From Blastomonas fulva (GTDB lineage Bacteria > Pseudomonadota > Alphaproteobacteria > Sphingomonadales > Sphingomonadaceae), in the NCBI RefSeq assembly GCF_003431825.1, contig NZ_CP020083.1, positions 3,014,501 to 3,078,500 of the forward strand: a stretch of 64,000 nucleotides of DNA, in the 5' to 3' direction. The notes below the pieces were generated by a model, which was given only the letters and a program-made list of their open reading frames with translations, did not search any database and was not told the origin of the DNA. A program made the translations under genes and the position numbers. Positions 1 through 9,809 of the stretch are shown here, in pieces. Each line of letters starts with the position of its first letter. The stretch's first letter is position 1.

Positions 1-31
1 GACTAGGCAGCAAGCTGCCAAGTCTGCGCAA

Positions 32-84
32 CCCTCTCCCATCAAGGGAGAGGGAAGGGCGGCCTCTCCCATCAAGGGAGAGGG
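32..84. repeat. Two tandem short palindromes
   Basis: Two copies of a palindrome lie 8 nt apart just upstream of the first gene: arms CCCTCTCCC / GGGAGAGGG around the loop ATCAA at 32-54, and the same element at 63-83. The arms match those of the palindromes that flank the DUF559 gene near 18.6-19.1 kb, so this is one dispersed REP-like family. A transcript crossing it could fold into two hairpins. Confidence 0.8.
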
Positions 85-102
85 GTAAGGATAAGGGAGA
101 GA

Positions 103-888
103 ATGATGACCTACGAAACCATAAAGCTCGATATCGCCGACCAGATCGCCACCATCACGCTGAACGTGCCCGAGCGGCTCAATGCCTGCTCGCTGCCGAT
201 GGCGGGCGAGATCAACGATGCGCTGGATCACCTCGGTGATGCGCGCGCGCTGGTGATCACCGGTGCGGGCAAGGGTTTCTGTTCGGGCGCTGATTTGTCC
301 GGCGGGCGTGACAGCTCGATCTCGGGCGGGCAAGGCAGCTACAAGGCGCTGACCCAGCATTACAACCCGATGCTGCTCAAGCTGCATCGGCTGCACATCC
401 CGACGATCAGCGCGGTCAATGGTCCAGCAGCAGGCGTCGGCTGCTCGATCGGCCTCGCGCCCGATTTTGTCGTGGCGAGCGAAAATGCGTATTTCCTGCA
501 GGCGTTCGTCAACATCGGTCTGGTGCCCGATGGCGGCGCGAGCTGGATGCTCACCCGGCTGATCGGCAAGGCGCGCGCCACCGAGATGATGATGCTGGGC
601 GAAAAGATCCCCGCCGCCAAGGCGCACGACTGGGGCATGGTCTACAAGGTGGTCGAGCATGACAGCCTGATCGACGAGGCGATGGCGCTGGCCAAACGTC
701 TGGCGTCGATGCCGACCGTCGCGCTCGGCATCATGCGCAAGAACCTCGTCGAGGCGCTCGAATGCGACTTCGCCACCGCGCTGACCCGCGAGGCCGAAGG
801 ACAGAAGATCGCAGGCGACACCAACGATGCACGCGAAGGCGCGATATCCTTCCTGCAGAAGCGCAAGCCCAATTTCACCGGCAGCTGA
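103..888 (+). CDS. Enoyl-CoA hydratase/isomerase family protein (PaaG-like)
   Basis: This is a cytoplasmic crotonase-fold enzyme that hydrates or isomerises an enoyl-CoA. The oxyanion-hole segments are visible at residues 56-65 ([10 protein letters not shown]) and 106-113 (NGPAAGVG). The acidic residue is Asp143 in GLVPDGG; a single Asp here is typical of the PaaG/isomerase side of the family rather than of two-Glu hydratases. At 261 aa it is full length. ATG codons at 103 and 106 both follow a GGGAGA ribosome site, so the start is 103 or 106. The methylmalonyl-CoA mutase gene follows after 22 nt, so the two are probably co-transcribed in acyl-CoA breakdown. The exact substrate cannot be read from the sequence. 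Confidence 0.9.
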   Translation: MMTYETIKLDIADQIATITLNVPERLNACSLPMAGEINDALDHLGDARALVITGAGKGFCSGADLSGGRDSSISGGQGSYKALTQHYNPMLLKLHRLHIPTISAVNGPAAGVGCSIGLAPDFVVASENAYFLQAFVNIGLVPDGGASWMLTRLIGKARATEMMMLGEKIPAAKAHDWGMVYKVVEHDSLIDEAMALAKRLASMPTVALGIMRKNLVEALECDFATALTREAEGQKIAGDTNDAREGAISFLQKRKPNFTGS

Positions 889-910
889 TCAGACACACGG
901 GACCGATAGA

Positions 911-3049
911 ATGACCGACACACCCAAAATCGCCGACTGGCAGGCTCTGGCCGAAAAGGAGGTCAAGGGACGCGATCTTACCTGGCAGACGCCCGAGGGG
1001 ATCGCGGTCAAGCCGCTGTACACGGCGGACGATGTGTCGGTCGATCCCGGCCTGCCCGGCTTTGCGCCGTTCACGCGCGGCGTGCGCGCGAGTATGTATG
1101 CGGGCCGCCCCTGGACGATCCGGCAATATGCCGGTTTCTCGACCGCCGAAGAGTCGAACGCCTTCTATCGCCGCAACTTGGCCGCCGGACAAAAGGGGCT
1201 TTCGGTCGCGTTCGATCTGGCGACGCACCGCGGCTATGACAGCGACCATCCGCGCGTTACCGGCGATGTCGGCAAGGCGGGCGTAGCGATCGACAGTGTC
1301 GAGGACATGAAGATCCTGTTCGACGGCATCCCGCTCGACAAGATGTCGGTCTCGATGACGATGAACGGCGCGGTTATCCCGATCCTCGCGTTCTTCATCG
1401 TTGCGGGCGAGGAGCAGGGCGTCGACCGCAAGCTGCTCGATGGGACCATCCAGAACGACATCCTCAAGGAGTTCATGGTCCGCAACACGTATATCTACCC
1501 GCCCGAGCCTTCGATGCGGATCATCTCTGACATTTTCGGCTATACCAGCCGCGAGATGCCCAAGTTCAACAGCATCTCGATCTCGGGCTATCACATGCAG
1601 GAAGCCGGCGCGACGCAGGTGCAGGAGCTCGCTTTCACCATCGCCGATGGCATGGAATATGTGAAATACGGCGTGGCTTCCGGCCTCGACATCGACAAGT
1701 TCGCCGGGCGGCTGTCGTTCTTCTTCGCCATCGGCATGAACTTCTTCATGGAGATCGCCAAATTGCGCGCCGCGCGCGTGCTGTGGCATCGGGTGATGAC
1801 CAGGCTGGGCGCGCAGGACGAGCGTTCCAAGATGCTGCGCACCCATTGCCAGACATCGGGCGTGTCGCTGACCGAGCAGGACCCTTACAACAACGTCATC
1901 CGCACCACGATCGAGGCGATGGCCGCGATGCTGGGCGGAACACAATCGCTGCACACCAATGCGCTCGATGAAGCCATCGCGCTGCCAACAGATTTCTCCG
2001 CGCGCATCGCCCGCAACACGCAGATTGTCATTCAGGAAGAAACCGGGATGACCAAGGTGGTCGATCCGCTGGGTGGCAGCTACTATATCGAAAGCCTGAC
2101 GCAGGAACTGGTCGACAAGGCGTGGGAGATTATCGAGCGGGTCGAGAGCGAAGGCGGCATGGCCAAGGCCGTGGCGGCGGGCTGGCCCAAGGCGATGATC
2201 GAGGAAGCTGCCGCCGGACGGCAGGCACGGGTCGATCGCGCCGAGGATGTCGTCGTCGGGGTGAACAAGTACCGGCTGCCGAGCGAGGACCAGCTCGATA
2301 CGCTCGATGTCGACAACGCCAAGGTCCGCGAAGGCCAGGTTGCGCGGATTGCGTCGGTCAAGGCATCGCGTGATGCGGCGGCGTGCCAGGCGGCGCTCGA
2401 TGCCCTGCGCGAAGGCGCCAAGGGCGATGGCAACTTGCTGGCGCTTGCGGTGGATGCGGCGCGTGCGCGCGCGACTTTGGGCGAGATCAGCCAGGCGATG
2501 GAGGACGTGTTCGGCCGCTATGCCACCGTGCCGACCCCGGTAAAGGGCGTCTACAGCGCGCCCTATGTCGACGATGGCCGCTGGGCGCAGGTGGTCGAGG
2601 GCGTGAAAGCGGTCGAACGCCGACTGGGCCGCAAGCCCAAGCTGCTCGTCGCCAAGATGGGGCAGGATGGGCACGATCGCGGTGCGAACGTGATCGCCTC
2701 AGCGTTCGGCGACCTCGGCTTCGAGATTGTCTCGGGGCCACTGTTCCAGACCCCCGAAGAGACCGTCGTGCTGGCGCTCGAAAGCAATGTCGATGTCGTC
2801 GGAGCCTCCTCGCTTGCTGCCGGGCACAAGACCCTGATCCCGTCACTGATCGCTGGCCTCAAAGAGGCCGGGCGCAACGACATCAAGGTGATCGTTGGCG
2901 GCGTGATCCCGCCGCAGGACTACGACTTCCTGCGCGATGCGGGCGTGCAGGGGATCTACGGCCCCGGATCGAACGTCGTCGAATGCGCGGCGGACGTGCT
3001 GCGTCTGCTCGGCCACAACATGCCACCCCTTCAGGAAGCAGCAGAATGA
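911..3049 (+). CDS. scpA: Methylmalonyl-CoA mutase (single-chain, B12-dependent)
   Basis: The enzyme interconverts methylmalonyl-CoA and succinyl-CoA, the last step of propionyl-CoA assimilation. At 712 aa it matches the large catalytic chain: an N-terminal substrate-binding barrel, then a C-terminal cobalamin domain with the lower-ligand motif DGHDRG at residues 586-591 (His588 is the cobalt ligand) and the GG-containing loops expected after it. The open frame extends upstream to 827, but the ATG at 911 gives the normal family N-terminus. Its stop overlaps the bioB start (ATGA), which implies translational coupling. No separate small subunit is present. The gene could equally be called mutA or mcmA. 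Confidence 0.96.
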   Translation: MTDTPKIADWQALAEKEVKGRDLTWQTPEGIAVKPLYTADDVSVDPGLPGFAPFTRGVRASMYAGRPWTIRQYAGFSTAEESNAFYRRNLAAGQKGLSVAFDLATHRGYDSDHPRVTGDVGKAGVAIDSVEDMKILFDGIPLDKMSVSMTMNGAVIPILAFFIVAGEEQGVDRKLLDGTIQNDILKEFMVRNTYIYPPEPSMRIISDIFGYTSREMPKFNSISISGYHMQEAGATQVQELAFTIADGMEYVKYGVASGLDIDKFAGRLSFFFAIGMNFFMEIAKLRAARVLWHRVMTRLGAQDERSKMLRTHCQTSGVSLTEQDPYNNVIRTTIEAMAAMLGGTQSLHTNALDEAIALPTDFSARIARNTQIVIQEETGMTKVVDPLGGSYYIESLTQELVDKAWEIIERVESEGGMAKAVAAGWPKAMIEEAAAGRQARVDRAEDVVVGVNKYRLPSEDQLDTLDVDNAKVREGQVARIASVKASRDAAACQAALDALREGAKGDGNLLALAVDAARARATLGEISQAMEDVFGRYATVPTPVKGVYSAPYVDDGRWAQVVEGVKAVERRLGRKPKLLVAKMGQDGHDRGANVIASAFGDLGFEIVSGPLFQTPEETVVLALESNVDVVGASSLAAGHKTLIPSLIAGLKEAGRNDIKVIVGGVIPPQDYDFLRDAGVQGIYGPGSNVVECAADVLRLLGHNMPPLQEAAE

Positions 3050-4158
3050 ATGATCTTACAACCCGGTCCCCTGCGAAGGCAGGGGCCCATCACCTGAACT
3101 CACCCCTTAGTGCAGCGCTTGCCGGACGCTCTGGAGATGGGCCCCTGCCTGCGCAGGGGTACACCGGCCAGAGCCGGTGTAACTGGACCCGCGAAGAGAT
3201 CACCGCGCTGTTCGACCTGCCGTTCAACGACCTGATGTTCGAGGCGCAGACCGTTCACCGTGCGGGCTTCCCGCGCAACGAGGTGCAGCTCTCGACCCTG
3301 CTGTCGATCAAGACCGGCGGCTGCCCCGAGGATTGCGGCTATTGCAGCCAGTCCAAGGATGCCGACAGCGGCGTCAAGGCGACCAAGCTGATGGATGTGC
3401 AGGCGGTGCTGCAGGCAGCGGCGCAAGCCAAGGATCACGGCTCGGGCCGGTTCTGCATGGGCGCTGCGTGGCGCAACCCCAAGGACAAGGACATCCCCAA
3501 GCTTGCCGCGATGGTCAAGGGCGTGCGCGAGATGGGAATGGAAACCTGCATGACGCTGGGGATGCTCACTGCGTCGCAGGCCAAACAGCTCGCCGATGCG
3601 GGTCTCGATTACTACAACCACAACATCGACACCGCGCCGGAAAACTACGCCAACGTCATCACCACCCGCACCTTCGAGGACCGGATGGAGACGCTGGACA
3701 ATGTGCGCTCGGCGGGCATCAACGTGTGCTGCGGCGGTATTGTCGGCATGGGCGAGACCCGGTCCGACCGTATCGGCTTCATCCATGCGCTCGCCACCAT
3801 GCCGCACCCCGAAAGCGTGCCGATCAATGCGCTGGTCCCGGTCAAGGGCACGGTGCTGGGCGACATGCTCGCCGATACGCCGCTCGCCAAGATCGACGAG
3901 ATCGAGTTCGTCCGCACCGTCGCGGTTGCGCGCATCACCATGCCGCGCTCGATGGTGCGCCTCAGCGCGGGCCGTGAGAGCATGTCCGAAAGCTGCCAGG
4001 CCTTGTGCTTCATGGCCGGCGCGAACAGCATCTTCACCGGAGACAAATTGCTCACCGCGCCCAATGCCGGCGACGACAAGGACGGGGCGCTGCTCTCCAA
4101 ACTGGGCATGAAGGCGATGGCCGCGCAGCCGCATGGGCACCTGGAGGCGGCGGAGTGA
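3046..4158 (+). CDS. bioB: Biotin synthase
   Basis: This radical-SAM enzyme inserts sulfur into dethiobiotin. The [4Fe-4S] triad is Cys93, Cys97 and Cys100 ([10 protein letters not shown]), and the later conserved blocks [18 protein letters not shown] and [11 protein letters not shown] are present. The product from 3046 is 370 aa, roughly 30-40 aa longer than usual. The excess lies at the N-terminus, where a 92-bp inverted-repeat element (3068-3159) reads through in frame before the conserved start of the domain ([11 protein letters not shown]). The ATG overlaps the upstream mutase stop. Placing biotin synthesis beside a biotin-dependent carboxylase subunit suggests cofactor supply for propionyl-CoA carboxylase. 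Confidence 0.96.
   Translation: MNDLTTRSPAKAGAHHLNSPLSAALAGRSGDGPLPAQGYTGQSRCNWTREEITALFDLPFNDLMFEAQTVHRAGFPRNEVQLSTLLSIKTGGCPEDCGYCSQSKDADSGVKATKLMDVQAVLQAAAQAKDHGSGRFCMGAAWRNPKDKDIPKLAAMVKGVREMGMETCMTLGMLTASQAKQLADAGLDYYNHNIDTAPENYANVITTRTFEDRMETLDNVRSAGINVCCGGIVGMGETRSDRIGFIHALATMPHPESVPINALVPVKGTVLGDMLADTPLAKIDEIEFVRTVAVARITMPRSMVRLSAGRESMSESCQALCFMAGANSIFTGDKLLTAPNAGDDKDGALLSKLGMKAMAAQPHGHLEAAE
3068..3159. repeat. Palindromic element inserted in frame in bioB
   Basis: Inverted arms at 3068-3091 and 3136-3159 match at 23 of 24 positions and are separated by 44 nt. The core of each arm reads CCCCTGC...GCAGGGGCCCATC. The element lies within the first 40 codons of bioB, keeps the reading frame and adds about 30 residues of low-complexity sequence. 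Confidence 0.85.
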
Positions 4159-5021
4159 TTTCTCGCCTGCTATGCCTGCTTCTGATGGCACTCACCTGCG
4201 CTGCATCCGCCGCCGCGCAGCCGGTGCCGATCACCATTGGCGAGACGCACACGCTCGCGTCGAAGCCGCTGGCGCAGGCGCGGGTGGTCAACGTCTATCT
4301 GCCCGCCGATTACGCAACATCGGCCAAGACCTACCCGGTGCTGTATCTGATCGACGGCGGGCTGGATCAGGACTTCCTGCATATCGCCGGAACCAGCGCG
4401 CTGGGTGCACTCTGGGCACGGTCGCAGGATGTGATCGTGGTTGGCATCGCCACCATGGACCGCAGGCGCGAGCTGACCGGGCCGACGCAGGATGCTGCGC
4501 TGATCAAGGAGTTTCCGACCGCTGGCGGCTCGGCGGCGTTCCGCGCGTTCATCCGCGACGAGGTCATGCCGATGGTGGCCAAAAGCTATCGCACATCGGG
4601 CGAAACCGGCGTCATCGGGGAATCGCTCGCCGGGCTGTTCATCGTCGAAACCTATCTCAACGAACCCGACTTGTTCGATCATTACGCCGCGATCAGCCCC
4701 AGCCTGTGGTGGGATGACGAGCGGCTCGCCAAGGCTTCGGCCGCGCTGTTGGCCAAGCCCACCGCGAAGCCGCACCGGCTGTATCTGACGATCGCCGACG
4801 AAGGCCGCGAGATGCAGACGGGGGTCGACCGGCTCACCGCGGCGCTGGGTGCCAGCAGCCGCAGCGGCCAGAGCTGGTGCTATGCGCCGCGTCCCGATCT
4901 GACCCACGCCACCATTTACCACACCGTCTCGCCTGAGGCGCTTCAATACCTCTTCCCAACCGCGGTCGAGCAAGACCCAAAAAGTGGATTCGATCTATCA
5001 TGCCAATCACCAAAATCCTGA
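4155..5021 (+). CDS. Secreted alpha/beta-hydrolase (putative esterase)
   Basis: This is a 288-aa hydrolase with an N-terminal signal peptide (hydrophobic run [18 protein letters not shown], cleavage near residue 22), so it probably acts in the periplasm. The fold and blocks (VYLPADY, YLIDGG) fit the esterase-D/ferric-enterobactin-esterase-like family, with nucleophile Ser157 in GESLAG. The start is a GTG at 4155 that overlaps the bioB stop (GTGA); the open frame reaches back to 4005 inside bioB, but only this start yields a signal peptide. The 3' end overlaps pccA by 22 nt, so it belongs to the same transcript. Its substrate is unknown, and its place in a propionate operon is not obviously functional. 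Confidence 0.8.
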   Translation: MISRLLCLLLMALTCAASAAAQPVPITIGETHTLASKPLAQARVVNVYLPADYATSAKTYPVLYLIDGGLDQDFLHIAGTSALGALWARSQDVIVVGIATMDRRRELTGPTQDAALIKEFPTAGGSAAFRAFIRDEVMPMVAKSYRTSGETGVIGESLAGLFIVETYLNEPDLFDHYAAISPSLWWDDERLAKASAALLAKPTAKPHRLYLTIADEGREMQTGVDRLTAALGASSRSGQSWCYAPRPDLTHATIYHTVSPEALQYLFPTAVEQDPKSGFDLSCQSPKS

Positions 5022-6997
5022 TTGCCAACCGCGGCGAGATCGCCTGCCGGGTTATCCGCACCGCCAAGAAGATGGGCATCAAGACCGTGGCCGTCTATTC
5101 GGATGCCGATGCGCGCTCGCCGCATGTCGAGATGGCGGATGAAGCCGTGCACATCGGCCCTTCGCCTGCCGCGCAGTCCTACCTGCTCGCGGACAAGATC
5201 ATCGAGGTGTGCAAGCAGACCGGCGCCGATGCGGTGCATCCGGGCTATGGATTCTTGTCCGAACGCACCAGCTTTGCCGAGGCGCTGAAGGCAGCGGGCA
5301 TCACTTTTATCGGCCCCCCTCCGGGCGCGATCGCCGCAATGGGTGACAAAATCGAATCGAAGAAGTTGGCATTGCAGGCGGGCGTCAACGTCGTGCCCGG
5401 CTTTGTCGGCGAGATCGACGATACCGAGCATGCGGTGCGGATCGCAGGCGAGATCGGCTATCCGGTGATGATGAAGGCCTCGGCAGGCGGCGGCGGCAAG
5501 GGCATGCGGCTCGCCTATAACGAGCAGGATGTGCGCGAGGGCTTCGAGGCGACCAAGCGCGAAGGGCTAAACAGCTTTGGCGATGACCGCGTGTTCATCG
5601 AGAAGTTCATCCTCCAGCCACGGCATATCGAGATCCAGGTACTGGGCGACCAGCACGGCAACATCGTCTATCTGGGCGAGCGCGAATGCTCGATCCAGCG
5701 GCGGCACCAGAAGGTGGTCGAAGAAGCGCCATCGCCGTTCGTCACGCCGGAAATGCGCAAGAAGATGGGCGAGCAGGCGGTCGCGCTGGCACGCGCGGTG
5801 GGTTATTACAGCGCCGGCACGGTCGAGCTGATCGTATCGGGCGCGGACACCACCGGCGACGGTTTCTACTTCCTCGAGATGAACACCCGGCTTCAGGTCG
5901 AGCATCCCGTGACCGAACTGGTCACCGGGCTCGATCTGGTCGAGCAGATGATCCGCGTCGCCAATGGCGAGCCGCTGGCTTTCACGCAGGACGAGGTGAC
6001 ACTGACCGGCTGGGCGGTGGAAAACCGGGTGTACGCCGAAGACCCCTATCGCGGCTTCCTGCCCTCGATCGGACGGCTGGTGCGCTACAATCCACCCAAG
6101 CAGAAGAAGGGCGTGCGCGTCGATGACGGCGTGGAAGAGGGCGGGGAGGTCTCGATCCACTACGATCCGATGATCGCCAAGCTGATCACTTATGGCGATA
6201 CGCGCATCGAGGCGATCGACCGTCAGATCAAGGCGATCGACCGCTTCGAGCTCGAAGGCCCCGGGCACAATCTCGATTTCGTCTCGGCGCTGATGCAGCA
6301 TCCGCGCTTCCGCTCGGGCAACATCACCACCGGCTTCATCGCCGAGGAATATCCTGACGGTTTCCACGGCGCTCCCGCTTCGCCCGAGCTGCTGCAGCGG
6401 CTCGCCGCGATCGCGGCGTTCATCGCGACCGCCGAAGCCGATCGCGCGCTGCGGGTCAGCGGCCAGCTGGGCAACCGGCTGACCCCGCCGTCCGAATGGC
6501 GCGTGCGCCAGGGCGATGTCGCGATGGAGGTTTCGGTCAGCGAGGATGCGATCGTGGTCGATGGCGAGGTCGTCGACATGGCGATGGGCTATACCCCCGG
6601 TGACCGGATGGCGATTGCCGATTTCGGTGACGAGGATGTGTCTGACGAGCTCGCGGTCAAGGTGCTGCGCACCCGCACCGGCTTTGCGCTGACCGCGCGC
6701 GGCGCACAGCATCGTTTCGAGATTCTGCCAGCGCATGTTGCGCAGCATGCCCGCCACATGATCGAGAAGGTCCCGCCCGATCTGTCGCGGTTCCTGCTGT
6801 GCCCGATGCCCGGCCTGCTGGTGAAGCTGCACGTTGCCGAAGGCGACAAGGTGCAGCCGGGCCAGCCGCTGGCGATTGTCGAGGCGATGAAGATGGAGAA
6901 CATCCTGCGCGCCGAAAAGGCGGCCACGGTCAAGACGATCAGCGCTGCCGAAGGGGATAGCCTTGCCGTCGATGCGGTGATACTCGAACTCGAATAA
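5000..6997 (+). CDS. pccA: Propionyl-CoA carboxylase alpha subunit (biotin carboxylase + BCCP)
   Basis: This subunit carboxylates its own biotin using ATP and bicarbonate, for transfer to propionyl-CoA by a beta subunit that is not in this window. Domains in order: biotin carboxylase with the ATP-grasp glycine loop near residue 159 (KASAGGGGKG) and the EMNTRLQVEHPVTE block; a linker; and a C-terminal biotinyl domain with EAMKMEN, where Lys631 is the biotin site. At 665 aa it is full length. A methylcrotonyl-CoA or other acyl-CoA carboxylase is possible on sequence alone, but the mutase next door argues for propionyl-CoA. Confidence 0.93.
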   Translation: MPITKILIANRGEIACRVIRTAKKMGIKTVAVYSDADARSPHVEMADEAVHIGPSPAAQSYLLADKIIEVCKQTGADAVHPGYGFLSERTSFAEALKAAGITFIGPPPGAIAAMGDKIESKKLALQAGVNVVPGFVGEIDDTEHAVRIAGEIGYPVMMKASAGGGGKGMRLAYNEQDVREGFEATKREGLNSFGDDRVFIEKFILQPRHIEIQVLGDQHGNIVYLGERECSIQRRHQKVVEEAPSPFVTPEMRKKMGEQAVALARAVGYYSAGTVELIVSGADTTGDGFYFLEMNTRLQVEHPVTELVTGLDLVEQMIRVANGEPLAFTQDEVTLTGWAVENRVYAEDPYRGFLPSIGRLVRYNPPKQKKGVRVDDGVEEGGEVSIHYDPMIAKLITYGDTRIEAIDRQIKAIDRFELEGPGHNLDFVSALMQHPRFRSGNITTGFIAEEYPDGFHGAPASPELLQRLAAIAAFIATAEADRALRVSGQLGNRLTPPSEWRVRQGDVAMEVSVSEDAIVVDGEVVDMAMGYTPGDRMAIADFGDEDVSDELAVKVLRTRTGFALTARGAQHRFEILPAHVAQHARHMIEKVPPDLSRFLLCPMPGLLVKLHVAEGDKVQPGQPLAIVEAMKMENILRAEKAATVKTISAAEGDSLAVDAVILELE

Positions 6998-7021
6998 GGG
7001 ACGCATTTGGGGAGATGCTGG

Positions 7022-8629
7022 ATGACCGCAACGGTCGCAGCGGACGGGGACATCATGACGCCGAGCAAGTCGGAAATCCGGCTGGTGATCGGCGCATCAT
7101 CGCTTGGCACCATTTTCGAATGGTATGACTTTTTCATCTACGGCACGCTGGCCGCGATTATCGGGCGCACGTTCTTCCCTAGCGGAAACGTGACGCTGGA
7201 GACATTGCTGGTGTGGGCGGGCTTTGCCGTGGGCTTCGGATTCCGTCCACTGGGCGCGATCCTGTTCGGCTTCCTGGGCGACCGGCTGGGGCGCAAATAC
7301 ACCTTTCTGGTGACGGTGACGCTGATGGGGATCGCCACCGCAGGCGTCGGCCTGATCCCGTCGGCCGACACCATCGGCATTGCCGCGCCGATCATCATCA
7401 TCCTGCTGCGCATTTTGCAGGGGCTGGCGCTGGGCGGCGAATATGGTGGCGCGGCTATCTATGTCTCCGAACATGCCCCACCTGAAAAGCGCGGGTTCTA
7501 CACCAGCTTCATCCAGGCGAGCGTTGTCGGCGGCTTCGTGCTGAGCCTCATCGTGGTGCTGGGCTGCAAGGCGATCATGAGCGAGGAACTGTGGAACGAC
7601 TGGGGCTGGCGCGTGCCGTTCCTGCTGTCCCTGTTGCTGCTCGCGGTATCGCTCTGGATGCGGCTCAAGCTGTCGGAAAGCCCGGTATTCAAGGCGATGA
7701 AGGCTGGCGGCGAGCTTGCCGGCAATCCGTTCGTCGAAAGCTTTACCTATCCCGGCAACAAGAAGCGGCTGTTCGTCGCGCTGTTCGGCATCGCCGCGGG
7801 TCTCACCGTGATCTGGTATACCGCGATGTTCTCCGCTTTGTCGTTTCTCAAGGGTCCGATGCGGGTCGATGACACCGCGGCCGAGATCATCGTCGGCGGC
7901 GCGGCCTGCATCTCGATGCTGTTCTACATCTATTTCGGGTCGCTCTCGGACAAGCTCGGGCGCAAGAAGCCGATCGTCTGGGGCTATGCGCTGACCCTGG
8001 TGCTGGTGTTTCCGCTGTTCTGGCTGATCGGCAGCGTCGCAAACCCTGCGCTCAACGCCGCGATGGAACGCGCGCCGGTGGTGATCTCGGGCCCCGAATG
8101 CAGCTATTCGCCGTTCGCCAAGGAGCAGGAGACCGATTGCGGCAAGCTGCTCGCGCAGTTCACCGCCAAGGGTGTCGGCTATACGCTGAGCGAAGGCCCG
8201 CGCGTCGCGGTCAAGATCGGCGATACGGTGGTGAGCGATACCAGCAGCGCGGGCGTCGATGCCGCGCTGGCAGCGGCGGGCTATGACTTCACCCCGCGGG
8301 TGCCACCCGCACTCAGCATTCTCGTGATCGTGATGGCGCTGGCGGGGCTGGGCGCGCTGTCGGCTGCGACTTATGGTCCGGTGGCAGCGTTGCTGTCCGA
8401 AATGTTTCCGCCGCGCATCCGCTACAGTTCGATGTCGATCCCCTATCATTTCGGTACCGGCTATTTCGGCGGCTTCCTGCCGTTCATCGCCAGTTTCATC
8501 ATCGCCAAGACGGGCAATCCCTATTCGGGGCTGTGGTACACCTGGGGCGTGGTGCTGATGGCGTTCGTGGTCAGCATGATCTGGCTGCAGGAAACGCACA
8601 GGCCGGGAGTGGAGCCGGAACATCTCTGA
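7022..8629 (+). CDS. MFS transporter, metabolite:H+ symporter (MHS) family
   Basis: This inner-membrane secondary transporter opens with the MHS signature FEWYDFFIYG at residues 32-41 and carries the loop motif GDRLGRK. About twelve membrane helices are evident. Residues about 341-427 form a soluble, Cys-containing insertion (NPALNAAMER to FTPRVPP) between late helices, which ordinary ProP/ShiA-type members lack; this explains the length of 535 aa. The ATG at 7022 follows GGGGAG by 7 nt; a TTG at 7007 is the alternative. It sits 24 nt after pccA, so import of a carboxylate feeding propionyl-CoA metabolism is a reasonable inference. The substrate is not determinable. Confidence 0.88.
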   Translation: MTATVAADGDIMTPSKSEIRLVIGASSLGTIFEWYDFFIYGTLAAIIGRTFFPSGNVTLETLLVWAGFAVGFGFRPLGAILFGFLGDRLGRKYTFLVTVTLMGIATAGVGLIPSADTIGIAAPIIIILLRILQGLALGGEYGGAAIYVSEHAPPEKRGFYTSFIQASVVGGFVLSLIVVLGCKAIMSEELWNDWGWRVPFLLSLLLLAVSLWMRLKLSESPVFKAMKAGGELAGNPFVESFTYPGNKKRLFVALFGIAAGLTVIWYTAMFSALSFLKGPMRVDDTAAEIIVGGAACISMLFYIYFGSLSDKLGRKKPIVWGYALTLVLVFPLFWLIGSVANPALNAAMERAPVVISGPECSYSPFAKEQETDCGKLLAQFTAKGVGYTLSEGPRVAVKIGDTVVSDTSSAGVDAALAAAGYDFTPRVPPALSILVIVMALAGLGALSAATYGPVAALLSEMFPPRIRYSSMSIPYHFGTGYFGGFLPFIASFIIAKTGNPYSGLWYTWGVVLMAFVVSMIWLQETHRPGVEPEHL

Positions 8630-8651
8630 CATCGCAGATATCGGTGCGAAC

Positions 8652-9677
8652 ATGCGGCTGGTGCTGGACGGCGGCGCGCTAGCGGCCAACTGGCGCGCGC
8701 TCGATGGACTGAGCGGACGGGCAGCGGCGGGCGCGGCGGTCAAAGCCGATGGCTATGGCCTTGGCGCGCGCGAGGTCGTTGCGCGGCTGGCGGCTGCGGG
8801 CTGCCGCGACTTTTTTGTCGCGCACTGGGCCGAGGCACAGGCTCTGGCCGGGCTGGTCGACCCGGCGCGCATCGCGGTGCTGCATGGCATCGCGCCGGGG
8901 GAAGAGGCGGTGGCGCTGGCAGCCGGCGCGGTCCCGGTGCTCAACAGCGCCCAGCAGATCGCGCGCTGGCGGGCGATGGGCGGCGGCACCTGCCACGTCA
9001 TGATCGACACCGGGATGTCGCGGCTGGGGCTCGATTGGCGCGACGATGTCGCCGGGCACTGCGCAGGGCTCGATATCGATCTGTGTCTCAGCCACCTCGC
9101 CTCTGCCGATGAGGACAGCGCGCAGAACGGGGCGCAGCGACTGCGGTTCGATCAGGTGCGCACCGGAGTGACCGCCCGCCGCTACAGCCTTGCCAACAGC
9201 GCCGGGATATCTCTGGGCCACGGCTATCATTTCGATTGCACCCGGCCCGGGCTGGCGCTGTATGGCGGAGTGCCGGTTGCGGCGCTTGCCGATGTGATCC
9301 AGCCGGTGATGCGGATCGAGACCCGGGTTCTGCAGGTGCGCAAGGTGCAGGCGGGCGACAGCGTCGGCTATGGCGCGACCTTCACCGCGTCGCACGAGAT
9401 GCGGACTGCCACGCTGTCACTGGGCTATGCCGATGGCTTCAAGCGCGCGCTCTCATCGCTTGGCGGCTTTGTCAAAGACGGTATCCGGCTGCCCTTGCTT
9501 GGGCGCGTGTCGATGGATCTCACCTGCATCGATATCAGCGCCGCGCCCGATCTGGGCGAAGGCGACTGGATCTCCGCCGATCTGGTGTTGCCTCAGGCCG
9601 AAGCCGCGACCGGGATCAGCCAGTATGAATGGCTGACCCAGATCGGACGGCGGTTTGACCGGGTGTGGGTGGACTGA
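8652..9677 (+). CDS. alr: Alanine racemase
   Basis: This PLP enzyme makes D-alanine for peptidoglycan. Lys31 in AVKADGYGLGA is the PLP-binding lysine, and Tyr240 in SVGYGATF is the catalytic tyrosine on the other face. The C-terminal block GRVSMDLTCID is also conserved. At 341 aa it is slightly short at the N-terminus, but both catalytic residues are present. The start ATG lies 22 nt after the transporter stop. It converges on phaA across a repeat-containing gap. Confidence 0.93.
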   Translation: MRLVLDGGALAANWRALDGLSGRAAAGAAVKADGYGLGAREVVARLAAAGCRDFFVAHWAEAQALAGLVDPARIAVLHGIAPGEEAVALAAGAVPVLNSAQQIARWRAMGGGTCHVMIDTGMSRLGLDWRDDVAGHCAGLDIDLCLSHLASADEDSAQNGAQRLRFDQVRTGVTARRYSLANSAGISLGHGYHFDCTRPGLALYGGVPVAALADVIQPVMRIETRVLQVRKVQAGDSVGYGATFTASHEMRTATLSLGYADGFKRALSSLGGFVKDGIRLPLLGRVSMDLTCIDISAAPDLGEGDWISADLVLPQAEAATGISQYEWLTQIGRRFDRVWVD

Positions 9678-9702
9678 ATTCGAACCCAATCCCGACCTTG
9701 AT

Positions 9703-9785
9703 CGTCACCCCCGCGAAAGCAGGGGTCCCGCTTCAGTGCTGCGGTCAGCGAAGGCAGCGGGATTTCCGCCTTCGCGGGAATGACG
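9703..9785. repeat. Imperfect inverted repeat between alr and phaA
   Basis: The arms CGTCACCCCCGCGAAAGC...TCCCGCT and, inverted, AGCGGGA...GCCTTCGCGGGAATGACG bracket a short loop. The element fills the gap between two convergent genes, so its transcript would fold into a long hairpin from either side. It differs in sequence from the bioB and DUF559 repeats. It could help terminate both genes, but there is no T-run. Confidence 0.75.
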
Positions 9786-9809
9786 AGGACTATCGGGCGA
9801 GGTGGTTGT

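Noticed and set aside
889..911. Cobalamin riboswitch for the B12-dependent mutase
   Set aside because: Only 22 nt separate the mutase from the preceding gene, too short for a riboswitch.
875..2674. 599-aa minus-strand open frame opposite methylmalonyl-CoA mutase
   Set aside because: High-GC shadow frame, Arg/His/Asp-rich with no family similarity, entirely opposite a conserved enzyme. The 688-aa frame opposite rnr was rejected for the same reason.
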